Assembly (NCBI GenBank): GCA_963580455.1
Contig: OY756965.1
Span: 26,200,902 to 26,264,901 of the forward strand
Reading direction: 5' to 3'
Source: Euonymus europaeus
Lineage: Eukaryota; Streptophyta; Magnoliopsida; Celastrales; Celastraceae
DNA: 64,000 bases
The notes beneath the pieces were generated by a model, which was not told the DNA's origin, searched no databases, and saw only the letters and a list, made by a program, of their open reading frames with translations. This document shows, in pieces, positions 21,237-31,494 of the stretch. How positions within the stretch are numbered: position 1 is the stretch's first letter; every line of letters starts with the position of its first letter. A program made the translations under genes and the position numbers.

Positions 21237-23174
21237 TGACTGTTTCCATTTTTAGACCATATATGCTTGTGGAGCAAATGAACCTTGCACAGATTCTTTT
21301 ATTTTCTTTTTGCATTATACATTAGTTGATTAATTGAAGCTTCTTTGCTGAAGAATTCCTCATTGCCTATTTTGATTTTTTCTTGTTCAGGTTGCTCCTA
21401 CGCGTTGGAAATTGGAAATAAACTTCAGCCAAGATGCAATTTTAATGCTTTCTTCGATGAATCTGGCTGATGGTATTCAGGTTTTAATCTTCACTTCTTG
21501 CTTGGCTCTTTTCATAAATGTTAGTGAGTTTTCATGCTTATAATAGGCATACAAACAGCTTGTACAGTGTTTTAGTCTTTGATTTTGAGCTATTCTCTAA
21601 ATCAAATCAGCAAAGAGTTTCTATTAAATACTCCATTTGTCCAACAACAACAACAACATAGTGTAAAATGTGAGGGACTATCATGATTTGAATTGAAAGT
21701 ATTAACTGGCATATGGATTATTCTCTTTGAATCTTGCCTTACGATTTTTGTTGAAGTAATCGAACATTAGATGGTTGTTCTGTTACTTTTTGTATTATAT
21801 ATGCTGAAGTTCCCATTAAAGTTCAGTCTTTTCGAGTGGCTGAGGTGGCGTACTGCTCTGGATGAACTCAACATGCGTAGCTTTTTTGAGGAGGATGATG
21901 TTGTGTGTACGAGTTCTTAAGCATTTTTTTTAAATTCTCTCTATGAAACTCTAATGTGCACCATAATACGTACTAAATGGCCCCCTTGAAAGACAAATAA
22001 CATTAACTTATTTTCAGGCTGAAGTTCGTAATTTTCAACACGATGGAAGTTTACAGCTTCAAGCAAGAAGTCAGAAGTATGGAAAGGTTTGTTCGGTTTG
22101 TTTCATTAAAGAATCCGATTAGCTTGGTGATTGCCTTCTATGTATTTCTCTCTTTCTGGTTTTTATTATATTATTTATACTTGGTTGATAGCCTTCTCTG
22201 CATTACAAGCTAGGGCTCTTATCATATTTAAGATGACGTTCATGGAGCAGGTTAAGAATTAGTGGAAGATTTTACGATTTAATGAATAATGACGTAGAAA
22301 TTAATTCCGACTACTATAACAACTCCCATCCTTCCTTAGGAAAAACCTACTATCGATTCATATTTCATCTCATCATTAGCAACCCTAACCACTTGTTATC
22401 GATTACGGGAAACTTTAGTTTGGAGACTAGTTAAATTAGTGTTGTTACAAGTATATAGAATCACTCATGTGTAATCTCTTTCTACTGACATTGGTTGGTG
22501 TTTCAGCTTGAGAAGGGTCAATTGCTCACTGTCCCTTCTTATCTAGTGAAAAGGAGCAAACATCATTTTCACCATATGGGACCTTATGGAGTTGACTTGA
22601 TTCTTGGATGTAATGGGTTCGTCTAGGTTGGTGAACATGTTGAAGTCAGAGACACAGTGATTGAGGACCAAGTAAGTAATACCGAGCAACAAAATACAAA
22701 ATCCAGTATAAACCATATGGATCTTGAACAAGGACAAGGTTCACCACTGGAGACAAGGCAAAATATTGTCCGGGTTGCAAATTCCGGACGGGTCTTCTCG
22801 TCTTTAGGCTTCAACATATCTGTAGAAGTGATTTTGGACACAGTCGATTTGAGCTGCACTATGAATCTTGATGTGCACGAGATGATTGGATCTGAATTCT
22901 ATGTTTTAGACTTTTAAGAAAGAGGCTGAACGGCAACGCTTGTCCGGGAAAAAGAAAGGGTACAGGCCTAGTTTGCAAATCAGTTGTTTCTGATTCGCGT
23001 CTTACATATTCAGAATCAAAACAGTTTTTCTTTCACTGAATGTAATTTTCACCTATTTGAGCAGGAATAAAATTGATTTACTTTATACAAACAAACAATT
23101 AATCGATGTTGTCTGTGCATTGTGTGGTTGGAGATGAGAGACTGATTTATCTGAAGGAAAGGCAGGAATCAAAG

Positions 23175-24453
23175 CTACTCTGTTCTCTGTAGCCACCCAA
23201 ACTGCACAAAAAGAAATATTTTTTCATAAACAATATATGTTCAAACAAAGTATGAAAATCGAACCTTTAAATCATACCTTCCATGCATACATTCCAAAGA
23301 AAGCTATCGTATCTGCAGACCAGACAACTGCAAAGGATTTCCAGAAGAAGGGGATTATAATATTGAGTAGGGGAATGAGGAGAAAGAGGTAGTTAAGAGC
23401 CTCCTTCTCATTCTTGGAGCAGTCTCGCGCACGTAAGGAAGGAATTGCTGCAAAAATCATAGATTAAACCTCTTCGACATGCTCATTTACACCAACTGAA
23501 ACTTGTTCTTCATCCGCTATATATAAAATCAATCAGAAAATTTTAAATTCTAGCTTCTAAAATATATCACTAAGGAAGTTCTTCCAAGCTTTCTAAGAAC
23601 ATATTATACTTGAGCTAGATATCAGTGGATTACTTAGTACTTACTGAACATCCAAATGGACCACATTCCCATTAATCTCCATATATCCGGTTCATTTGAT
23701 GGAAATAAGAGATTAAAAGACAGAGCTCCCCCAAGCAGCATTGATGCATAGCCTTGAACCTCAAAAACAGTGTACAATGTAGTTCCAGGCACAGCAGGGT
23801 TTTTTGTTGCTGTAGACGCCCTCGGTGCAAAGGTTGCAGCAGTTTTCTGAACGACCTGTCACGAGAGGGAAAAAAATATTGTATTGAGGAATCACCTAAA
23901 AACCTTTTTTGAACTTGTCAAGAAAACCAACAACAACAACAAAACACACCCTAGCATAGTGACTTTAAGAACTTGCACAGTATTGGAATCAGACCTACTC
24001 TAATAGATAAAAATCACTACACCATCTGTACATTCCCCATCTGTATAACTACTTTGTGGAGTTTCTGCCCTAGAATTCGCCAATTACTCATACAGGTTGC
24101 ATATTATTGAGCCAAAAGCCCTCGAACACAAAAAAGCATTAAGAAAACACACTAATTATATAATCTAGGCGTCTACAAAAATGGGTTCAGAAAAATCCAA
24201 CCTTTTTGATATCTTTGTCAAGTACAGGGCCAATGGATGGATTGGATGCCTTGATTGACTCTTTGGGTTCTTGGTTTATCTCCTCTTTGGGTTCTTCTAC
24301 CGTCCGTGTGTCAAATTCGTTCGCACCCGAAAGTATTTTCCAGGTTTTGTCACGTAATCGAAGATTGTAAAACCCATTTTTGGGAAACATTAATCTGGAA
24401 TGCAACTCTGTGATGTCGAAGCTGCAGAGAGACGTTGAGATCAACGAATTCAT
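23175..24453 (-). CDS. RPH1: RPH1 (RESISTANCE TO PHYTOPHTHORA 1)-like chloroplast membrane protein
   Basis: Four exons in phase: 24202-24453, 23645-23855, 23278-23447, 23175-23201, giving 219 aa. The N-terminus is rich in Ser with few acidic residues (MNSLISTSLCSFDIT...), suiting a chloroplast transit peptide. The mature part has hydrophobic segments VFEVQGYASMLLGGALSF, WRLMGMWSIWMF, LFLLIPLLNIIIPFFW and VVWSADTIAFFGMYAWK, ending FGWLQRTE. This pattern matches plant RPH1, reported as a chloroplast membrane protein needed for defence against Phytophthora. Upstream in-frame Met codons exist (from 24567), but MNSLIS matches the family start as I remember it. It is convergent with the RRP4 pseudogene. 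Confidence 0.85.
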
Positions 24454-24681
24454 GTTGCTTAACACAGTCTTTGACGGATTCTCATGGTAGCTGTAAGAAA
24501 CGAGGAGATGAATAGATAAGGAATGTAAGGCCTTATTCGGTGAAATGGCGCGACTCGTGGAGACCAAACGACGTCACCGGTGGCGCTACTGGCGAGTGGC
24601 GGTCAAAGTTTATTTATGTCTATATTTTATGTAACTAGTATAAGTATCGAATTAATTATAACTGGCAAACCTTTCAGTGTA

Positions 24682-24763
24682 GTCGATATGTCCGAGTGGT
24701 TAAGGAGATAGACTTGAAATCTATTGGGCTTCGCCCGCGCAGGTTCGAACCCTGCTGTCGACG
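24682..24763 (+). tRNA. tRNA-Ser (TGA)
   Basis: An 82-nt cloverleaf with acceptor arms GTCGATA and TGTCGAC, a D-arm containing GAGTGGTTAAGG, an anticodon loop CTTGAAA with TGA, a long variable arm (GGGCTTCGCCC) typical of serine tRNAs, and a TpsiC arm GGTTCGAACCC. A T-rich stretch follows within 3 nt, a Pol III terminator. Confidence 0.95.
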
Positions 24764-25138
24764 GTTTTTAATTTTACTTTTGATGAATACTATTTTTATC
24801 TCGTTAATTTCTTGGTTCATCTCATTCTAAAATAACTTCAACACGATTTGTATTTTTAATTTTGGTAAGCACCATTTTCATCCCGTTAATTTCTTAGTTC
24901 ATCTCATTCTAAAATAATTTCAACAAAAAATATAATATCTCTAAGTTTTTATCAAAACTCACTTTTTTACGATATTATAGGGAACACCCCATATACAAAA
25001 TCTCTTCCTTCTCTTCTGAAATCCTAACTTAGTTCCCGTTCCTCTAATTACGGCTCCCACTGATCGATCTTGGAACAACACTTTGATCGAAAAGCTCACT
25101 TCAAAGAGAGACGAGGCTCAATCCCTCCCACACTCCCT
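24764..25138. other. Spacer after tRNA-Ser
   Basis: AT-rich DNA with a repeated phrase: CTCGTTAATTTCTTGGTTCATCTC and a near copy about 85 bp later. The last 100 bp can be read as NTLIEKLTSKRDEAQSLP, which probably belongs to the PPR-like remnant that follows. Confidence 0.4.
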
Positions 25139-25942
25139 TAAAAACAAATCATCGATCTTCTCCACCTTGGCATCTCCTTCACCAGCTCCTCACTATCTCT
25201 TCTCCGCATGTTTACTCCGAAACTCGCTATCACCACCCTCTCTAGCCACATAGTATGCCAAGAACTTGTTGTAACTAGTCCCCACCGTGTATACTGACTG
25301 AAATATCTATGATATTTTCGGAGACTTTTTCGTGGATTCTTCGAAGAAGACATGGTCCGGAACGTAGAGGTTTAAGAGAGAATGCAAGAACTCAATCTGC
25401 GAGCTCCGTTGCCATAGAGAGACTGGACCTTGGTCGTTGACATTGGTCTTTCATCTAGTGGTCATAGACTTAGAGGATCCCACTGGTCATAGACTTAGAG
25501 GATCCCGTAAAAACAAATCGTCGATCTTCTCCACCTTGGCATCTCCTTCACCAGCTTCTCACTATCTCTCATCCGCATGTTTACTCCGGAACTCGCTATC
25601 ACCACCCTCTCTTGCCACATAGTATGCCAAGAACTTGTTGTAACTAGTCCCCACTGTGTATACTGACTGAAATATCTATGATATTTTCGGAGACTTTTTC
25701 GTGGATTCTTCGAAGAAGACATGGTCCGGAACGTAGAGGTTTAAGAGAGAATGCAAGAACTCAATCTGCGAGCTCCGTTGCCATAGAGAGACTAGACCTT
25801 GGTCGTTGACATTGGTCTTTCATCTAGTGGTCATAGACTTAGAGGATCCCATTGGTCGGTCACTGACATGTATGGTAAATGCATCTCGATTGTGTCAGCT
25901 TGGAAATTGTTCGACGAAAGTCCTCATAGAAATTCGGTCATT
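25040..25942 (+). pseudogene. PPR-like pseudogene remnant
   Basis: Near 25862-25940 the + strand reads TDMYGKCISIVSAWKLFDE then PHRNSVI and a stop. That is the classic plant PPR (PLS-type) motif region, where family members continue into WNAMI. Upstream, frames broken by stops read ASPSPA..HYL.SACLLRNSL, consistent with a PPR protein's N-terminal part. No intact frame exists and the segment 25139-25488 has been duplicated. Assignment rests mainly on the DMYGKC...LFDE...HRNSV match. Confidence 0.55.
25139..25857. repeat. Direct tandem duplication, about 350 bp, offset 369 bp
   Basis: Copy 1 is 25139-25488 and copy 2 25508-25857, nearly identical with scattered substitutions. At the junction a short piece (GGTCATAGACTTAGAGGATC) is present one extra time, suggesting slippage or unequal exchange at that word. 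Confidence 0.92.
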
Positions 25943-27239
25943 TAGAAAAGTGGAGCACAGTTGATGGTAGGGAGATTCAATGTTTTGGGAATAAATGGGG
26001 TGAACTTGAAAAATAGAGGAGCGAAAATAGTGTTTGTCTTATTTTTTGAGTTACAGTTTGGGAATTCTGGCTGTTTTGTGCACTGCTCCCTCTCTCTCCC
26101 ATTGTTTATGGGTTGGTCTGAATTATTAATGAAGCCCATTTTAGGCCCACCACACCAGCCCACGTGAACTCTGGCCCGCAATGCATTTGAGGATAAGAAC
26201 TGTTCCTGCAACTTCTCTTAACCCAAACAATTATATTTTAAAGAGATTGTATTTTTAATCATGGGTATTATACTCTAGATGCATATCTACCACCTCTAAT
26301 GGCTAAATAGGGAAAATCAATATATTCTTTGATTCACTAATTACCTTATTTATTCATTTATTTTTAATATTAGCAGAGTGAGATTATGTTGATAGAATCC
26401 CAGACAGCTAGTTACAACCGAACATAAATGCACGCATTTACAGGAAATAAAAGCTGTCATCACATGGATTTTTTTTTCTGACATATATATATATATATAT
26501 GCAAGTTCAATTAATCAAGAAACTATGAAAAGTGATGAGTTGAGCCATATATAATTTCGAACCTGAATTGAGTCTCACCCCGACCCTGACCCCATTCTCT
26601 TATTAAAAAAAAAGTCCAATTAATCCCATGCATTTGGCATCCTTAATACTCACCCCATAAACAAAAGGTATATAATTATGTATACTTTACCTAATTCCGT
26701 AAACTAACTAATATGTTATTGGGGTATCCCATTTTTGTCAATTATTGTCGTCTGCATAATTACTACTTTTTTAATTGAATATAATTAATTATGCAAGTCT
26801 AGTACTGTGGGGACGTAGGTATATATTTAGTGTCCTTTAATTAATTATGCACCCTTTGATTTCCCATTGAAACGTCCAACTTACCAAAAAAAAAAGAATA
26901 TATAACTCATATTGTCATCGTTATATTCATATTAATTAATTGCCACGATTGCAATATTTGACTAAAATGAGATATTGCCACTTGGTACATAATTACATAT
27001 ACATGCCTTAGCTTATTCGATCAAAATCAATTAATTAAGAGAATAATCAACAATGTCAAATTCACAAAACATCACCTTGCATGGAATTAAAGTAAAAATT
27101 GATATCACGTATTTAGAAAATATTAATAAAAATATAAATTAACTCCCCTGTACAAAACTTTCATACTGGACAGGGGCCCAAGATATACAAACGTTGGTTT
27201 ATAAAAATATCTGACAGAGTATAAGCTGATGTAGATAGT
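25943..27239. other. AT-rich gene-less stretch
   Basis: No supported gene. Contains an (AT)n microsatellite near 26482-26500 and many TTAATTAAT words. Short frames near 25961-26211 lack family features. Confidence 0.45.
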
Positions 27240-27738
27240 TGTTGGAAAAATTTCAGAATCTTTGTTGCAGAAACATCACACGACAATAGAAAAATTGAAA
27301 CAGAAAAGTGCAACAATCACAACACAAGAATTTAACGTGAAAAACTCCAAATCCGGAGAAAAACCACGGGTATTATCAAAAGACAACCAAGAGAACAATT
27401 CCACTATGTAGAAAATTTGTACGACCATAGTTCAAATTTTCCCTCACCAAAAAATCTAGGCAAACCCCGAAAATAAAACTCATTATTTTCTCTTTGTGCT
27501 CACCGCACACCGCCCTAAAATTCTATATCTTTTGCACTCACAACACACCCATAAACCTAGTAAATCACTAGTATTTATAGAAGTGTCACGTCTCTCAATT
27601 CTATTTTATCTAGGAATTTCCACCCAAGATGTTTCCAATTACAAATATGATACCAATTACATTCTAATTAGAGACCAACTTGGAAACATATTTCCACAAA
27701 ACAATGAATTCTTTTGTTACAAAGGAATTCATCCAACT
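27240..27738 (-). mobile_element. Likely Copia-type solo LTR (antisense)
   Basis: The segment starts TGTTGGA and ends TCCAACT, close to an inverted repeat. Read on the minus strand it includes CCGTGGTTTTTCTCCGGA followed by TTTGGAGTTTTTCACG, a stretch I know from the promoter-proximal part of many plant Copia LTRs. No internal coding region or second LTR is present. I cannot identify a clean target duplication, so the ends are provisional. Confidence 0.45.
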
Positions 27739-28434
27739 TTTTGATCAATTCCTAACGAATAGTAATGTTTGAGAGTATGATTGACAGAATGTAAACTTCA
27801 CAAACACTGAACGAAATCAAAAAATAATTTTTTGAAAATTGAACATGTGACTTTTAAGGTGAACATGTTAAGTCGTTATTTAGAAATATTAGTGAATTTC
27901 AAATATATGAAAATTAGAAAACATAATAAAAAAACTATCAATCCGATGTATTCGTAGGCTACATCAAGACTGCATGGGAGTTGTGCACGGCGGACTTCAG
28001 GTGACGTGGCGTTCCAAATAAGAAATGTTTTTTTTTTAAATCTTTGCGAAAGGATTTGTTTGTTTGGACTGGAGTCTTTGCTCTCATCCAATTATTATCT
28101 TTCAAAAATTAATTTCCAACCCAGATAAATCATTTTAAATTTTTATTATTTTCCGACTAACAAACATTTCTCTACTGTCCAATAAACACCTTCACTCACA
28201 CAAACATTGCGTTACTCTATTTTGGGAGCAGTTGGAAATTTTAAATAAAATAAAAAAGTCTCATTCAACCTCCAACCTTTGGTTGCCACGTTTCACAACC
28301 CAATTTCCAAGAAGACTCCTTGCTCTCTTTTACAACACTCTGCATTCACAATCTTTTCAACTCTAGCTGCAACCTCTCTGTTTCCCTTTTCCTGCTTAAC
28401 TCTCGTCATTTTCTTCAACGCCCAATCCCCTACT
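27739..28434. other. 5' flank of the EEP-family gene
   Basis: AT-rich. The last 150 bp is CT-rich and probably the 5' leader of the gene starting at 28435. The open frame extends upstream to an ATG at 28279, but that extension is hydrophobic and compositionally unlike the rest. Confidence 0.45.
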
Positions 28435-30689
28435 ATGCTCAGACTCCTCAACAAGAGACTATTCCGTCGCCTATGTTCCCGCCTCCGGTGGCCGATTCGC
28501 CGCCGGTCAAGGCCCAAGGTCCTCATCAAGAAGTTGGGGAAATCAAATTCCAAACCTCACAATCATCATCAAAATGGCAATCAATCGAGCACCATTATTG
28601 GGTCTTCTTCTGCAACTGTTTATCCCAACAATAATGATCATCAATTGAGTGGTCGCAAGTCTATTCGCGTAGCCACATTTAATGCTGCCCTCTTCTCCAT
28701 GGCACCAGCAGTGCCTAACAAGCCAGAAAAAAGTCTTGACTATGAAGAAGAAGAAGATGATCGCCAAGACTTTGGAAAATCTGAGAATGTCAAACTGAGT
28801 CTGAGAGCCGTGTCTATGAATGAACATGGTCGTCTTCCGAAGAGTATACTAAAACAATCTCCTCTGCATCCAGTAAATGGCACAGACCATCAAAATCTTA
28901 CAAAGCAACAAAAGTTTGCAAAATCAAAGTTGAGGGTGTCAATCAATTTACCAGACAATGAGATTTCATTGTTGAGAGGTAAAGCTCCAATGAGAAGAGC
29001 AGCAAGCAGTGTGGGGGTTTCAAGGGAGAGACAACATGGGTTTGATGAGGAAGATGGGTTTAGGATTACAAGGACTGTTGTTGAAGTGTTGAGAGAGTTG
29101 GATGCTGATATCTTGGCTCTGCAAGATGTGAAAGCAGAGGAAGAGAAAGCAATGAAGCCTTTATCAGATTTGGCTGCTGCTTTGGGGATGAGTTATGTGT
29201 TTGCAGAAAGTTGGGCTCCTGAGTATGGCAATGCCGTGCTCTCTAAGTGGCCTATTAAGCAATGGAAGGTGCAGAAAATCTTTGACGACACCGATTTCAG
29301 GTAAGTTTTTTGCAGTCAATTCCTCTGCTTTCTCTCTGTTTTGATTCCTCGTATTTGCATTAAAGATAATTGGAGAATCATTATAATCTTTTTGGTTATA
29401 TTTTTTATGATTTTAGGATGCTCAGTAATGTTTAGAATTAGATACAACTGTAAGTCTCCATCTTCTCAATACCAGGTTTGCTGTTTTTCTAATTTTAGGT
29501 AGTACAGTACAGACTACAGACAATTATAGGTGCAAAGTAAGTTTCCTGTTAATAATTTATAGTTATCTTGACTGTGTTGTCACTGAAATTTAGAAGGCTC
29601 ACTCACTCTTCCCAACCATACCCATCATGAATCATGATATTAATAACTATAATAATTAATGTTACAGCTGCAATATTAAGAGTGAGAGCTGTTTTACAAC
29701 TAATACTCATCTTTCTTCAACAAACAGTGTTTTTTTTATGCCACCCAACTATTACACAAACAAACAGATGATGTTAATCTATACAACCCATTTTGTCCCA
29801 GTGCTACTGTTTAGGGTTTTGACGTTTTTCACTGATTAAGAAGATCCAGCAAAGAGAATAAGATACTGATAAGATCCTCTGATGTTTTTCTGTTTGTTTG
29901 TCTAAGGAATGTCCTTAAGGCCACAATTGATGTCCCACAAGTAGGAGAAGTCAATTTCAACTGCACTCACCTTGATAATCTTGATGAGAACTGGAGAATG
30001 AAGCAAATCAACGCAATTATCCAATCCAATGATGCTCCCCACATTTTGGCAGGTGGTCTCAACTCCCTCGATGAGTCTGATTACTCCTCCGAGCGATGGA
30101 CTGACATTGTTAAGGTAAAAAAAAATTCTTACAATGCAGTGGTAAGACTTCATGCATCTAAAAGTACTCTAGCTAATCTATATGGGTTCCTTTTTTTTAC
30201 AGTATTATGAGGAGATAGGGAAGCCAACACCAAAAGTTGAAGTGATGAAGTTCTTGAAGAGCAAACAATTCACTGATTCTAAGGATTTTGCAGGGGAATG
30301 TGAACCAGTAGTCATGATTGCCAAAGGACAAAGTAATCACCAAAAAGTTTTATTGAAGCTGCTTCATTAATTTCATATGAATTCAGAAGCATGAATCTGT
30401 TGTTGATGCAGGTGTGCAAGGGACATGTAAGTATGGGACAAGAGTGGATTACATAATGGCATCCCCAAATTCACCATACCAGTTTGTTCCAGGGTCATAC
30501 TCAGTGCTTTCTTCGAAAGGGACTTCCGATCATCACATTGTGAAAGTTGACGTAGTAAAATTAGTAGACAACAACAATGCTCAAGAAAATGTGACTAGAA
30601 AGCGAAAGCAGCCAAGACAGAAGGTTATAAAGATAACAAACAACAACTTCTCTTCATCATCAAAAGGTATATGGAAAACATTAAGATGA
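28435..30689 (+). CDS. Endonuclease/exonuclease/phosphatase (DNase I-like) family protein
   Basis: Four exons, all phases fitting: 28435-29300, 29907-30114, 30203-30332, 30412-30689, giving 493 aa. A strongly basic N-terminus (RLFRRLCSRLRWPIRRRSR) precedes a DNase I-like fold starting at RVATFNAALF. Family landmarks are LALQDVKAEEE (acidic metal ligand region), GNAVLSKWPI, CTHLDNL, HILAGGLNSLDESDY (Asn/Asp region), GTRVDYI and SSKGTSDHHIV (Asp-His). Aspartate replaces the usual Glu in LQ(E/D)V, and GGLN replaces the common GDFN, so catalytic activity is not certain. The substrate is unknown; relatives include nucleases and phosphoinositide or sphingolipid phosphatases. It is convergent with RKF3. 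The upstream in-frame ATG at 28279 is rejected as the start because MLRLLNKRLFRR fits the family better. Confidence 0.87.
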
Positions 30690-31494
30690 CATAGACAGAC
30701 TTGTTTTCGGGTTTTTTTCTCGCTCTTCTGCTTCAAGTTTCTTAATCTGATCCTCTTAGTTGAAAGTGAAAGGGAAGGAGCAGCTTGGTTTTGGACTGCT
30801 TTACTCTTTTCCGTAACAAAATGGGGAAAGTTTGTATTTTCATGGGGTCTAAGTAGACTGAATGGGGTGTGGTGCAATTTGACAATATGTATAGTACATA
30901 GCAGAAGGAAATGAAACAGTGAGTCATTATTGGTATTTCTGTATTGGCAATTATGGTTGTCTTTTTGTTCATCAATCAAAACTTTTCTTTGAAACTGTCA
31001 CTTGGCTTAGTTGATTTACTTGATACCAGGAAAGGACATACATACCCGTTACCATGTCAACTTCACACGCTAGAATTGATTAGTACATCAATATCTTTCA
31101 AATCAGTCCTAGTATTATTTTGGAATACAAGATAGATACAGACAGAGACAGAGAAGCTCATTAGGTAGAGACAAGCAAACCTACAAATGAATGTGATGGT
31201 ATTCCTCTTCTAGTTGTCATTAGCACCATAAGAAACAAAAACAAATGAGAAAAAAGGACCATACTTAATATAATGATAGGAGAGATTTGTCCTTTTGTTG
31301 GGTCATGAAAGATGAACATCATCAAATGGAATAAAAGAGAGGCTAATGAAGTATGATTTTACAGATGTTTAAAGAATCAACAAATGATTCCAGAATGTGG
31401 AACCAAGTAATCTAAATCAATAAATCAACCATCGTGAAGGAAGCAGCATTTGAGAATTCAAATATTCTCTTGGATCAAACCAAGCAGATGGCCA
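30690..31494. other. Spacer between convergent genes
   Basis: The 3' UTRs of the EEP-family gene (+) and RKF3 (-) meet here. No other gene is visible. Confidence 0.5.

Larger units (their letters stand above)
19758..22993 (+). pseudogene. RRP4: RRP4 exosome subunit pseudogene
   Basis: RRP4 is the S1/KH cap subunit of the RNA exosome. The exons are recognisable: 19758-19913 (MRGLQVSLNQTQNVRLQRAL...), 20010-20111 (DGEVVATLCGVVERVNK), 20193-20238 (YNLEIGDIIVGRVVE, S1 region), 21391-21480, 21837-21902, 22018-22086 (RNFQHDGSLQLQARSQKYGK) and 22507 onward (KRSKHHFHH, then GCNGF, KH region). Lesions: a one-base loss near 19841 in exon 1; a weakened donor after exon 5, where a GT repeat is two bases shorter than the family frame needs; TGG-to-TAG at 22624-22626 inside the conserved GCNGF(I/V)W; and a frameshift near 22912 before KEAERQRLSGKKKG. 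Intron 3 has gained transposons. The copy has introns, so it is a decayed gene duplicate, not a retrocopy. Confidence 0.88.

Noticed and set aside
28279..28434. 52-residue N-terminal extension of the EEP-family protein
   Set aside because: Open by chance in a CT-rich leader; the downstream ATG gives the family-like basic start.
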